NCBI GenBank assembly: GCA_019751875.1
Contig: JAIEMV010000010.1
Coordinates: 1-64,000 of the forward strand
DNA from: Hyphomicrobium sp.
GTDB taxonomy: Bacteria; Pseudomonadota; Alphaproteobacteria; Rhizobiales; Hyphomicrobiaceae
Length of the DNA: 64,000 nucleotides
Direction of reading: 5' to 3'
The notes under the pieces: model-generated
What the model was told of the DNA's origin: nothing
The model's input: the letters and a program-made list of their open reading frames with translations, nothing else
Databases searched by the model: none
Translations under genes and position numbers: made by a program
Shown: positions 27,001-35,264 of the stretch, one piece after another
Layout: every line of letters begins with the position of its first letter
Position numbering within the stretch: the first letter of the stretch is position 1

Positions 27001-27372
27001 ACGCTGGAAGATGAGACGGGGGTCGGCAATTGCGTCGTGTGGCCAAAAACGCTGGAGCGGTATCGCAAGACAGTGATGCAGGCACGGCTGATGCTCGTCA
27101 CCGGGCGCGTTCAGCGGCATGAGAGCATCGTCCATATCGTGGCAACGTCATTAGAGGATCGGAGTGACTGGCTTATGCTTCTGTCCGAATGGGCGAACGA
27201 GATGCCGATTCCCATTGCAAACGCAGACGAGGTGAAAAGTCCCGGGCCCGATCCGATTGCATCAGGGGCGGGGGACCATCCTCGATGGGCCCCGGTCAAC
27301 CCGACAGTGAGGCCGCGACCGATGCATCCCCGGCAGGAACGCGTAATACCTAAATCTCGCGACTTCCATTAA
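24079..27372 (+). CDS. dnaE2: Error-prone DNA polymerase DnaE2
   Basis: A C-family polymerase for damage-induced mutagenesis, third gene of the SOS cassette. The N-terminal PHP domain ([22 protein letters not shown]) is followed by the polymerase palm with catalytic acids in [15 protein letters not shown] near residue 374, the conserved segments [43 protein letters not shown] and [29 protein letters not shown] typical of DnaE2, and a C-terminal OB fold ([27 protein letters not shown]). ATG 24079 is used; GTG 24076 is in frame just before. A weak AT-rich hairpin (27371-27386) follows the stop. Confidence 0.97.
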   Translation: [1097 protein letters not shown]

Positions 27373-27606
27373 ATCTGTTGAGATTTGGATTTATTCAATT
27401 TTTTGACGGCGGCCCTCACAGCCCTGTCACCCAAGCGCAACGCACTCCAGAGGATCGCGCGCCGACCCCGGCTCGATCCGTCACAGCATAACCTGTTCCT
27501 GCTAGCGTCCGCTCATGATCGACACTCCAGGCAGGTGACCCCATCGGGGGGTTGGCGTCCCGTGCGGTGTGATCTCTTGTGTTTCGTAGCTGTTTGGAGA
27601 TTGTCC

Positions 27607-28104
27607 ATGTCGAAGTTCCGCGCCCTCGCTTGTGCGCTCGCAGCCCTACCTCTTTCCGCCATTGCCCTTGGCACAACGGCCACCACGGCCGCAGCCAAGG
27701 ATCCGGAAGTGATCATCAAGATTACGCGGGTCCGCGCGCTTGATCAGGCCGATGCCTTTTCGAAGGGTGACTTTTACGCAAAGGTCAACATTGGAGGTGA
27801 GACCATCTCTACACCGCCGGTAAAGCAAGAATCATCGATCACACCGAACTGGGTCGTTTCCAGAAAAGTGAAGGCTGGTGTTGTAAAGGTAAATATCGGG
27901 GTGTTCGACAAAGACGTGAGCGTCGATGACCCGATCGACATCAACCGCATCGACAACAAGAGAGATCTTGATTTCACGATCAACACCAAGACGTGCAAGG
28001 TCGAGGGCTTTGCCTCGACCTACAGGTGTGGCGCCAAGATCAGCCGCGCGGGCAAGGAGAAGAAGGCTGCCGAGATCACCTTCATAGTGACGGTCAAGAA
28101 GTAG
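27607..28104 (+). CDS. Secreted C2-domain-like protein
   Basis: A 165-residue exported protein: signal peptide MSKFRALACALAALPLSAIALG to about residue 30, then a single beta-rich domain. The segment VIIKITRVRALDQADAFSKGDFYAKVNIGG reads like a C2 domain first strand with Asp-containing loop (compare L-x-A-x-D-x2-G-x-SDPYV), and VNIGVFDKDVSVDDPIDI like the third Ca-binding loop. Two Cys (near 129 and 140) may form a disulfide. Function unknown; a Ca-dependent binding role is an inference. The start is preceded by GGAG seven bases upstream; the frame extends to 27385 but upstream residues are not signal-like. Confidence 0.6.
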   Translation: MSKFRALACALAALPLSAIALGTTATTAAAKDPEVIIKITRVRALDQADAFSKGDFYAKVNIGGETISTPPVKQESSITPNWVVSRKVKAGVVKVNIGVFDKDVSVDDPIDINRIDNKRDLDFTINTKTCKVEGFASTYRCGAKISRAGKEKKAAEITFIVTVKK

Positions 28105-28128
28105 CCTTCGACCTGATCTCAAGTCCAG

Positions 28129-28162
28129 AAGGCAGGCGCCTGCGGGCCGCCTGCCTTTTTGC
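28129..28162 (+). terminator. Rho-independent terminator after the C2-like gene
   Basis: AAGGCAGGCG, a loop of about 10 bases, then CGCCTGCCTTTTTG: a GC-rich 8-10 base stem and a T-run, 24 bases after the stop codon. Confidence 0.85.
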
Positions 28163-28232
28163 TTGACTGCTGAATGTCGAAACAAGCGTCTGAGGGTTGC
28201 GCGAACGGCGTATTCCAGGCATCGAAGCGGCT

Positions 28233-30035
28233 ATGAAACCGCTCGCCGTACCCCTCTCAGTTCGCCTCTGCACGCGATCGCTGCGCATGCGACTGTGCTT
28301 TGTATTGTTTGCCGGATTGATCTTGGCGGGCAACGCGGGACCTTCATTTGCGCAGCGGCAACTGTTCGAGCCCGAAGCGACGACGGTGCGCGTCGAAGGC
28401 GCTCTGGCGCGAGCCAAGTCTTACATGATCACAACGTCGAGCCGCGTCGCGTCGGAGGCGGGCCGCGCTATGATGGCGGAAGGTGGGTCCGCCGTGGATG
28501 CTGCCATTGCGGCGCAACTCGTTCTCGGGCTGGTGGAGCCTCAATCGTCGGGGTTGGGCGGCGGAGCGTTTCTGCTACACTGGAATAAAGAGACGTCATC
28601 GCTCGTCACCTACGACGGGCGGGAAACAGCGCCTGCTACGGCGAAGCCGGATCGGTTTCTGGCCAACGGCAAGCCGATGCCTTTCGAAAAGGCCGTGCGT
28701 TCCGGTCTCAGCATTGGGACGCCGGGACTCGTGCGTCTGCTCAAAACCGTACATGAAAAGCACGGCAAGCTCGCGTGGGCCCGGTTGTTTGAGCCTGCGA
28801 TCCGGATTGCGAAAGAGGGCTTCACCGTCACGCCACGGTTGTACCTCTTGCTGCGGATCACGGGCCCTGAGGCTTTCGATGCTGCGGGACGGCGGTACTT
28901 TTTTGATGAGAGCGGCGCACCCCGGTCGGCGGGTACTGTCATCAAGAACCCCGATTACGCAGCAACTCTGAAGACGATCGCGGAGAAGGGGCCGGATGCG
29001 TTCTACTCGGGTCGCGTGGCCGAACAGGTGTTGGCTGCGGTCGCGCACGCCCCGAACGTGGCGGGTGATCTCTCGGCTGCTGATCTTGCCGCGTACAAGG
29101 TGGAGGTGCGCGAGCCGGTCTGTGCGACCTACCGCGTATACAAAGTTTGCGGAATGGGGCCGCCTTCGTCGGGCGGAATCGCCATTGCGCAGATCCTCAC
29201 GCTGCTTGAGCCATTCGATCTGGGGCGCATGAGTGACGGACGGATGCCGCCGGAGGGCGTGCACCTTATCTTAGAGGCCGAGAAGCTCGCCTACGCGGAT
29301 CGCGGGCGGTTTCTCGCCGACCCCGCGTTCGTGTCCATTCCTGCGGGATTGACTGATCCTGCGTATCTTGCGGACCGACGCAAGCTGATCAATCCGGCGA
29401 AGTCTATGCCGCCGCCGCCGCCAGGACTGCCCCCGGGTGTCGCAAAGCGCGCGTTCGGAGCCAATGCGACGCTTGAGACGACAGGCACCAGCCATCTTTC
29501 GGTCATTGATGCAGACGGCAACGCGGTTGCGATGACGACTACGATCGAGGGCGTGTTCGGCTCCGGCGTAATGGCGGCAGGTTTTCTCCTCAACAATGAA
29601 CTCACCGATTTTTCCTTCCTGCCGACGGACGCGGAGGGGCAGCCGATCGCCAATCGCGTCGAAGCGGGGAAACGGCCGCGCAGTACGATGTCTCCAACCA
29701 TCGTTTTTGACCGGAATGGAGATCTGTTCGCGGTCGTGGGATCGCCGGGTGGCGGGCGGATCATCATGTTCGTGACAAAAGCGCTGATTGGGCTGATGGA
29801 CTGGGAACTCGATGCGTATCAAGCATCGGCGCTGATGAATTTCGGCAGCATGGGCGAAGGGGCGGATCTCGAAACGGACTGGCAATCCGTCCTTACCGGG
29901 CTGCGCCTCAAATCTTATGGACATACGATCCGCATTGACCTCATGAATTCAGGGCTCAATCTGCTTGCCGTGCGCGATGGCGTAATCGAGGGTGGCAGCG
30001 ACCCGCGCCGAGAGGGCGCGGCACTCGGAGAATGA
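28233..30035 (+). CDS. ggt: Gamma-glutamyltransferase
   Basis: A periplasmic N-terminal nucleophile hydrolase that cleaves gamma-glutamyl bonds of glutathione. After a signal segment (RLCFVLFAGLILAGNAGPSFA) come GGSAVDAAIAAQLVLGLVEPQSSGLGGGAFLLHW, the glutamate-binding region, and the autoprocessing site TGTSHLSVIDADGNAVAMTTTI, where Thr of TSH is the nucleophile after cleavage (about residue 418 from this start). AGKRPRSTMSPTIVF and VGSPGGGRII form the rest of the active site. The start could be ATG 28233 or 28287; TTG 28197 is less likely. The stop is followed one base later by the FAD oxidoreductase start, so the two are an operon. Confidence 0.93.
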   Translation: MKPLAVPLSVRLCTRSLRMRLCFVLFAGLILAGNAGPSFAQRQLFEPEATTVRVEGALARAKSYMITTSSRVASEAGRAMMAEGGSAVDAAIAAQLVLGLVEPQSSGLGGGAFLLHWNKETSSLVTYDGRETAPATAKPDRFLANGKPMPFEKAVRSGLSIGTPGLVRLLKTVHEKHGKLAWARLFEPAIRIAKEGFTVTPRLYLLLRITGPEAFDAAGRRYFFDESGAPRSAGTVIKNPDYAATLKTIAEKGPDAFYSGRVAEQVLAAVAHAPNVAGDLSAADLAAYKVEVREPVCATYRVYKVCGMGPPSSGGIAIAQILTLLEPFDLGRMSDGRMPPEGVHLILEAEKLAYADRGRFLADPAFVSIPAGLTDPAYLADRRKLINPAKSMPPPPPGLPPGVAKRAFGANATLETTGTSHLSVIDADGNAVAMTTTIEGVFGSGVMAAGFLLNNELTDFSFLPTDAEGQPIANRVEAGKRPRSTMSPTIVFDRNGDLFAVVGSPGGGRIIMFVTKALIGLMDWELDAYQASALMNFGSMGEGADLETDWQSVLTGLRLKSYGHTIRIDLMNSGLNLLAVRDGVIEGGSDPRREGAALGE

Positions 30036-30036
30036 G

Positions 30037-31032
30037 ATGACACGCCGACGCGTGACAGTCGCGGGGGCGGGGATCATCGGGCTATGGCAGGCTCTGATGC
30101 TGGCGCGCCGCCGTTATCAGGTCAGGCTGGTCGATCGCGAGGTGGAGCCGCTCAATGCCTGTGCGAGCCGCCACGCCGGCGCGATGCTCGCTCCATGGGT
30201 GGAAGCGGAAACGGCGCCGGACGAGGTTCGAGTATTCGGCGTTGAGGGTCTGGCGATATGGCGGGAGGCTTATCCAGGTGTCGTCAACAACGGCAGCCTC
30301 GTCGTTGCCGTCGCGCGCGATTTGCCGGATCTGACGCGTTTCGCGAAGCTGACGCATGAGCATAAGACGCTCGACCGAGCGGCGCTCGCCGCTCTCGAGC
30401 CGGATCTGGCCGACCGCTTTTCAACCGCACTCTTTTTTCCAGATGAGGCCCACGTGGCGACGCCGCACGCGCTCGCGTTTTTGCACCGGGCTTGCCAGGA
30501 TGCGGGTGTCGATTTTCATTTCGGACGAGAACTGGAAGAGAGCGATCGCGAAACCGTGATCGTCGATTGCCGAGGATTGGGGGCGCGGCACCAGCTTGCG
30601 GACCTGCGGGGCGTTCGGGGAGAGCGGTTGTTGATCCGTTCAAGCGACGTGTCTTTTGCAAGGCCCGTACGATTGCTGCATCCGCGGCACCCGCTGTATG
30701 TCGTTCCGTGGGGGGGAAACCGCTATCTCGTCGGTGCAACAATGATCGAGAGCGAGGATGCCGGGCCGGTGTCGGTGCGTTCGGCCCTCGAGTTGCTGGG
30801 GGCGGCATATACGCTGCATCCGGCTTTCGGTGAGGCGGAAGTATTGGAGATGAGTGCCGGCGTACGGCCGGCGTTTCCCGATAACGTACCGCGGGCGCGA
30901 GTTGTGAATGGAGGCCGCAGCATCATGGTGAACGGGGCTTACCGGCACGGATACCTGCTGGCGCCCGTACTCGCCGAGGCGGTGGCTGATTACATGGATA
31001 CCGGTGCGTTGCATCCGCTGCTGCAAACCTGA
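30037..31032 (+). CDS. FAD-dependent oxidoreductase (DAO family, ThiO-like)
   Basis: A 331-residue flavoprotein of the D-amino-acid oxidase/glycine oxidase superfamily. The FAD-binding GAGIIGLWQALMLARR lies at residues 9-24, SRHAGAMLAPWVE binds the flavin, and the C-terminal PAFPDNVPRARVV and MVNGAYRHGYLLAPVLAEAVADY close the fold as in ThiO. Likely substrates are glycine or other small amines. No thiamin genes are nearby, so a role in glycine or D-amino-acid oxidation linked to the gamma-glutamyltransferase operon is possible. ATG 30037 follows the upstream stop immediately, and AGAATGAG provides a weak ribosome site. Confidence 0.8.
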   Translation: MTRRRVTVAGAGIIGLWQALMLARRRYQVRLVDREVEPLNACASRHAGAMLAPWVEAETAPDEVRVFGVEGLAIWREAYPGVVNNGSLVVAVARDLPDLTRFAKLTHEHKTLDRAALAALEPDLADRFSTALFFPDEAHVATPHALAFLHRACQDAGVDFHFGRELEESDRETVIVDCRGLGARHQLADLRGVRGERLLIRSSDVSFARPVRLLHPRHPLYVVPWGGNRYLVGATMIESEDAGPVSVRSALELLGAAYTLHPAFGEAEVLEMSAGVRPAFPDNVPRARVVNGGRSIMVNGAYRHGYLLAPVLAEAVADYMDTGALHPLLQT

Positions 31033-31071
31033 TGCACATTTGCCGGGTAGCCGCGTGAACGCAGCCCGAGT

Positions 31072-31860
31072 ATGTTGCCGGGCATGACAACATCCGATCC
31101 CAACGCCACCGATACCAGCACCTCGTTCGGCTTCCGCAATGTGCGTGAAGAGGAACGGCAGAGCCTGGTCAATGACGTCTTTTCAAAAGTCGCGGAACGA
31201 TACGACCTGATGAACGACCTGATGTCGGGCGGATTGCACCGGCTGTGGAAGTCCGATTTCGTGTCGATGCTCAATCCGCCCAAAGGCGATGCTCCGTTCC
31301 GGCTGCTCGACGTGGCGGGTGGCACTGGTGATATCGCGATGCGCGCGCTGCGAGCGGGCGGGCCGCAGACGACAGCGGTGATCTGCGACATCAGCCCCGA
31401 GATGCTGGAGGTCGGCCAACGGCGCGTGGTCGATGCAGGCTTATCCGATCGCATTACGCTCATCGAGGGCAATGCGGAGACGCTGCCGTTCGACGACAAA
31501 TCGTTTGACGCCTATACTATCTCATTCGGAATCCGGAATGTGACGCACATCGATCGTGCCCTGACGGAGGCGTATCGGGTGCTCAAAACCGGTGGGCATT
31601 TCCTGTGTTTGGAGTTTTCCGAGGTGCAGGTTCCGATCCTCGATCGCATCTACGACTTTCATTCTTTCGAGGTGATCCCGCGCCTGGGTCAACTGACCGC
31701 CGGGGATGCGCAGCCGTATCAGTACCTCGTGGAATCGATCCGAAAATTTCCCAAGCAGGACCAATTCGCCGAGATGATCCGCGCGGCGGGGTTCCAAAAC
31801 GTAACGTATCGCAATCTCACCGGCGGCATTGCTGCGATCCACAGCGGCTGGCGGATTTAG
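31072..31860 (+). CDS. ubiE: Ubiquinone/menaquinone C-methyltransferase UbiE
   Basis: UbiE methylates the benzoquinol ring during ubiquinone synthesis, using SAM. The 262-residue product has [42 protein letters not shown], the SAM motif [16 protein letters not shown], the UbiE signatures [31 protein letters not shown], and the ending [13 protein letters not shown]. The start may be ATG 31072 or ATG 31084. The stop codon overlaps that of the convergent mgtE-like gene (31857-31860). The usual neighbour ubiB is absent. Confidence 0.95.
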   Translation: MLPGMTTSDPNATDTSTSFGFRNVREEERQSLVNDVFSKVAERYDLMNDLMSGGLHRLWKSDFVSMLNPPKGDAPFRLLDVAGGTGDIAMRALRAGGPQTTAVICDISPEMLEVGQRRVVDAGLSDRITLIEGNAETLPFDDKSFDAYTISFGIRNVTHIDRALTEAYRVLKTGGHFLCLEFSEVQVPILDRIYDFHSFEVIPRLGQLTAGDAQPYQYLVESIRKFPKQDQFAEMIRAAGFQNVTYRNLTGGIAAIHSGWRI

Positions 31861-32840
31861 GCAACCGCGACCATCTTCGTCATGACGACGAAGTAGATCA
31901 CGATAGTCAGCACATCCTGCGCGATGGTGGCGACGGGCCCGGCACCGAATGCTGGATCCACGCCGATGCGGCCGAGCGCCCACGGGAACATGAGCCCGAT
32001 GCCGCTGGCCAATGCGCCGGCAGCGAAGAGAGAGGCGCCAACACCAATAGCGATTGGGATGTTTCCGAAGGAGATCCAAACGCCCAGGAACGCCAGCAGA
32101 CCGAGGATCGCTCCGATGACGCCGCCCACCATGATCTCGGACCCCAGCAGTGTCAGGAGCGGCTGATCACGCGTTGAGAGACCGCGAACCGCGATCGCTT
32201 CCGTTTGCGTTCCTACGGCGTCGGCGAGATATACGATGGCGGGGATGAAGAACGCGATCATGACGTTCGACTGCAGCGCAGCCTCGAAACTCGCCATCAC
32301 GCCCGTGGCAACCGAACTCAAGGCGAGGCCGACCATCAACCAGGGCAAGCGTCGCGCGACGCGACTGAGCGGCGGGTCCTCGAGTGCATGGCGCGCGCCT
32401 TCTCGCTCGCGCATGATGCCGGCCGTGAGGTGGATGTCTTCGCGGTGCTCGCGTCCCAGGATTTCGATGAGCGTATGCGCGGCCAAGATTCCGATGGGAT
32501 GTCCGTCGGCCGCTAGGACGGGAAGGACGGTGACATTCTCGCGGATGGCGATGTCTGTTGCTTTCTCCTGATCCATCGCGGCGGGCACCGACGGCCAGTC
32601 TGTGCGGGCGATCGCGGCCAGAGGGGTTGCGTCATCGTTCTCGACTAGGCGCCGCAGTTCGATAGTCGAGATGTGCCGGCCAGACGGATCTGTCAGCAGG
32701 ATGAGATCGACGGTGTCAAACTTGGCCGATTTCAGAAGGACGCGTACGCTGCCCACGGTTTCCGAAGCGGGAACGATGGGGACGCGCTTCAGTGCCAGGT
32801 GACCGGCTGTTTCAGGCGTCGTGCGAGGTTGTTGCATCAT
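31857..32840 (-). CDS. MgtE-like Mg2+/divalent cation transporter without N domain
   Basis: A 327-residue protein with two CBS-like repeats in the first half ([31 protein letters not shown] and [28 protein letters not shown]) and five membrane helices in the second half. The pore signature [22 protein letters not shown] matches MgtE/SLC41 (D and the T of GTQ line the metal path). Typical MgtE proteins are about 450 residues and start with a regulatory N domain; that domain is missing, so gating by Mg is probably altered. Its stop overlaps that of ubiE. Start ATG 32840; ATG 32837 is adjacent. Confidence 0.85.
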   Translation of the reverse strand: MMQQPRTTPETAGHLALKRVPIVPASETVGSVRVLLKSAKFDTVDLILLTDPSGRHISTIELRRLVENDDATPLAAIARTDWPSVPAAMDQEKATDIAIRENVTVLPVLAADGHPIGILAAHTLIEILGREHREDIHLTAGIMREREGARHALEDPPLSRVARRLPWLMVGLALSSVATGVMASFEAALQSNVMIAFFIPAIVYLADAVGTQTEAIAVRGLSTRDQPLLTLLGSEIMVGGVIGAILGLLAFLGVWISFGNIPIAIGVGASLFAAGALASGIGLMFPWALGRIGVDPAFGAGPVATIAQDVLTIVIYFVVMTKMVAVA

Positions 32841-32931
32841 GCTCTAAAGGTCCTGTCTGCCGGGGAGCCTTCAGCTTAAGCGGGAACCGAAGACGTTGCA
32901 GCGTGGTTCAGCGGACGAGGAGACAACGCCT

Positions 32932-33405
32932 ATGACAATCGCGCCGTGCTTCTGGTTCGATGGAAATGCCGAAGAAGCCGCGAATTTTTATGTTTCTTTG
33001 TTTCCGAATTCGCGGGTCGATCACGTGACGACTTACCCGACCGATACCCCAAGTGGAAAGCGCGGCGAGGTGATGCTGGTTGAGTTCACCCTCGATGGGA
33101 AACCCTACCAGGGGCTCAATGGTGGACCCCGCTTCAAGTTCAACGAAGCCGTATCGCTTTCAGTGCCATGCCGCAATCAGGCTGAGGTGGATCGCTTGTG
33201 GTCGGCGCTGACGGCCAATGGCGGACGGCCGGTGCAGTGCGGGTGGCTCCAGGACAAGTATGGCTTGTTCTGGCAGATCGTGCCGGAGCAGTTGCAGGCC
33301 CTCGTCCGTCATCCCGACAGGGACGTTGCACGGCGCGCCATGGAAGCGATGTTCGATATGGTGAAGATCGATATTGCTACCATCGAAGCTGCCGCGAAAG
33401 CCTGA
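32932..33405 (+). CDS. VOC family (PhnB-like) protein
   Basis: A 157-residue glyoxalase-fold protein of the PhnB / 3-demethylubiquinone-methyltransferase-like group. It has CFWFDGNAEEAANFYVSLFPNSRVDHVTTYP, VEFTLDGKPYQGLNGGPRFKFNEAVSLSVPC, and GGRPVQCGWLQDKYGLFWQIVPEQL. The metal-binding and catalytic roles of this group are unknown and the family name does not imply methyltransferase activity. The start at 32932 is preceded by GAGGAGA; the extension to 32896 has no family residues. Confidence 0.88.
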   Translation: MTIAPCFWFDGNAEEAANFYVSLFPNSRVDHVTTYPTDTPSGKRGEVMLVEFTLDGKPYQGLNGGPRFKFNEAVSLSVPCRNQAEVDRLWSALTANGGRPVQCGWLQDKYGLFWQIVPEQLQALVRHPDRDVARRAMEAMFDMVKIDIATIEAAAKA

Positions 33406-33472
33406 GGGGCTTGCCCTTCGCCGCAGGGTCTCTATTCATGTTCAGTGAGATTGGCGTCAGGAGACCCGACAC

Positions 33473-33751
33473 GTGCCGCGCACCATTCGCATCGGAAGCT
33501 GGAGTTACGATTTGCCTGAATGGGCGCCGGCGCGCATGGCCATCGGCGTGCTGCTGATCCTCTTTGGATTCCTAGGATTCCTTCCCGTGCTGGGGTTCTG
33601 GATGGTGCCGCTGGGACTGGTGGTGCTCTCGTACGATGTTCCGCGCGTCCGCTTGTGGCGGCAGAACTTCAAGACTTGGTGGCGCGGGGGAAAGAGCGAG
33701 CCGCCGCCGGAACTGCGCAAGCCCGATGGTAACGTGCCGCCGCAGGCGTGA
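33473..33751 (+). CDS. Small conserved membrane protein
   Basis: A 92-residue product with GTG start at 33473 and a GGAG ribosome site nine bases upstream. Two closely spaced hydrophobic segments near residues 22-55 (MAIGVLLILFGFLGFLPVLGFWMVPLGLVVLSY) form a membrane hairpin, followed by a basic amphipathic stretch (RVRLWRQNFKTWW) and a Pro-rich tail. I recognise no functional domain. The next 156 bases (33752-33907) contain no supported gene. Confidence 0.65.
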   Translation: MPRTIRIGSWSYDLPEWAPARMAIGVLLILFGFLGFLPVLGFWMVPLGLVVLSYDVPRVRLWRQNFKTWWRGGKSEPPPELRKPDGNVPPQA

Positions 33752-33907
33752 CGCGTTCAGCGGGCCATCATATCACGAGGCATTGGTAATCTGGGCATCG
33801 CAGCGGCTCAAGGATAGGAGCATCGCGGTTCCATGATCGTCAGGCATCTCCCTGAAGTCATCAACGCTGGAGCCTATCGAGCGGGTGCATTCCGACGAGT
33901 GGTGCGG

Positions 33908-34669
33908 CTACACGGCTGCAAGGAGCTTCAGCGCTTCCTTGGGATCGATACGGCCGTCGTAGAGGGCGCGGCCGGTGATGGCGCCTTCCAGGAGCCGGTA
34001 TTCGGGGGTTAGCAGAGCCTTCACGTCGTCTATGGAGGCAAGGCCGCCCGAGGCGATGACAGGGATGGCCGTCGAACGCGCGAGTTCCGCAGTCGCGGGG
34101 AGGTTCAAACCCTTCAGGACGCCGTCACGCTCGATATCCGTGTAGATGATGGCTGACACGCCTGCATCCTCGAAGCGGCGGGCGAGATCGATGGCGGTGA
34201 GTTCAGATGTTTCCGCCCATCCTTCAACGGCTACTTTGCCGCCCTTCGCGTCTATGCCAACAGCGATACGGCCGGGGAACTGCTTGCAGGCTTCTTTCAC
34301 CAGCGCCGGGTCGCGCACGGCGATGGTGCCGAGGATCACGCGTCGGATGCCTTTCGTCAGCCACATCTCGATCGTGGCGAGGTCGCGGATGCCACCACCG
34401 AGTTGAACCGGCATCTTCACGCGGTCGAGGATGGCATCGACGGCTGCGCCATTGACAGGCTTGCCGGCAAAGGCGCCGTTCAGATCGACGACGTGCAGAT
34501 AGGTGAACCCCTGGGCTTCGAAATTGGCTGCCTGGGCGGCAGGATCATCATTGAACACCGTCGCTTCGTCCATTTCGCCGAGCTTCAGGCGGACGCACTG
34601 GCCGTCCTTCAGATCGATGGCCGGGAAGAGGATCACTTTTTTTCTCGCTCGCCGCGCGGGTGCGGTCAT
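33908..34669 (-). CDS. hisA: ProFAR isomerase HisA
   Basis: HisA is the (beta/alpha)8-barrel isomerase that converts ProFAR to PRFAR in histidine synthesis. The catalytic Asp residues are in [17 protein letters not shown] at the N-terminus and [13 protein letters not shown] near residue 170; QLGGGIRD and [11 protein letters not shown] form the phosphate sites. Length of 253 residues from ATG 34669 is normal; the open frame extends to 34771 with no conserved residues and would overlap the divergent gene. It is separated from hisB, hisH and hisF, which usually adjoin it in Hyphomicrobiales. Confidence 0.93.
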   Translation of the reverse strand: MTAPARRARKKVILFPAIDLKDGQCVRLKLGEMDEATVFNDDPAAQAANFEAQGFTYLHVVDLNGAFAGKPVNGAAVDAILDRVKMPVQLGGGIRDLATIEMWLTKGIRRVILGTIAVRDPALVKEACKQFPGRIAVGIDAKGGKVAVEGWAETSELTAIDLARRFEDAGVSAIIYTDIERDGVLKGLNLPATAELARSTAIPVIASGGLASIDDVKALLTPEYRLLEGAITGRALYDGRIDPKEALKLLAAV

Positions 34670-34710
34670 AAGATTGCTGGAGTTCAGCGCGATCAATCGC
34701 GTTCCGTTTC

Positions 34711-34725
34711 GTTCGTCAAGCGTTC
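34711..34725 (+). promoter_or_regulatory. LexA box before the small HTH-like gene
   Basis: GTTC-GTCAAGC-GTTC is an exact GTTC-N7-GTTC SOS site ending 10 bases before the ATG at 34735, in the 65-base divergent region shared with hisA. A third GTTC lies at 34701-34704 with a 6-base spacing. A lone exact box can arise by chance, but two more lie 400 bases downstream. Confidence 0.55.
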
Positions 34726-34734
34726 GAGTATCCG

Positions 34735-35058
34735 ATGTCGCTGCCGTTCCACCGCCGTTCAGAGCCTGCACCGCCAGCGTTCAACACGGCACGATCGCTT
34801 TCCGAGACAGACGCCATCGAGATTTGGATCGCGCGATGGTTGCGCGTGCGGCGCAAAGATCTCATCGCGCGATATGATTGCGACCCGCGCCGCATCTACG
34901 AAATCTGGGAGGGCGTGCGGTTTCCGCGTTCACGAGAGAAAGCACTCGCTGAGTTTTCAACACGCTATCCACAGCTCGTCGGACACGTCGATCCGAGCCA
35001 TCACAAGCGCCTTCCGATGAAGACTCGCAGCCCCGACCAGCTGAATTTGTTTGGCTGA
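34735..35058 (+). CDS. Small HTH-like protein with C-terminal clamp-binding-type motif
   Basis: A 107-residue protein of unknown function. Residues about 27-75 contain a helix-turn-helix-like segment: [36 protein letters not shown], resembling sequence-reading HTHs with the pattern LA-x2-YG-x-S-x3-IY-x-IW-x-G. After a short linker it ends with [14 protein letters not shown] fits the bacterial sliding-clamp (DnaN) binding consensus QL-x-LF, and its place at the very C-terminus is typical for real clamp ligands. The LexA box directly upstream suggests SOS control, so a role in DNA repair or replication stress is inferred. The start is uncertain because no ribosome site is obvious. The following 205 bases (35059-35264) hold two more LexA boxes. 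Confidence 0.7.
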   Translation: MSLPFHRRSEPAPPAFNTARSLSETDAIEIWIARWLRVRRKDLIARYDCDPRRIYEIWEGVRFPRSREKALAEFSTRYPQLVGHVDPSHHKRLPMKTRSPDQLNLFG

Positions 35059-35127
35059 TACAAGGTCACCATACAACTGAGTAAGGCATTGATTTGTAAT
35101 GCTAATTTATTTCGCCGCATCAAATAA

Positions 35128-35142
35128 GAACAAAAGCTGAAC
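35128..35142 (+). promoter_or_regulatory. LexA box A before the Cas2/SinR-like gene
   Basis: GAAC-AAAAGCT-GAAC is an exact alphaproteobacterial LexA site (the complement of GTTC-N7-GTTC). It lies 123 bases before the ATG at 35265 and its centre is 47 bases from box B, close to the 51-base spacing of the imuA pair. Confidence 0.75.
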
Positions 35143-35174
35143 TTCGGCTGGACGGAGCCGGCGACTCAGGGCAT

Positions 35175-35189
35175 GTTCTTCCTATGTTC
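35175..35189 (+). promoter_or_regulatory. LexA box B before the Cas2/SinR-like gene
   Basis: GTTC-TTCCTAT-GTTC is a second exact LexA site, 76 bases before the ATG at 35265. Two exact sites within 62 bases of one intergenic region are very unlikely by chance. I could not settle on the -10 and -35 elements between and around them. Confidence 0.78.
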
Positions 35190-35264
35190 ACGGCCATAGA
35201 GTCCTCCCCGCGTTCCCCGTAGAATAGAACTCGACCATCTCCTCCAGCCCAAGGAGCTCCCCCC

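Noticed and set aside
33834..34010. Small plus-strand ORF starting ATG 33834 after a GGAG-like site
   Set aside because: Most of it overlaps hisA antisense and the product has no family features.
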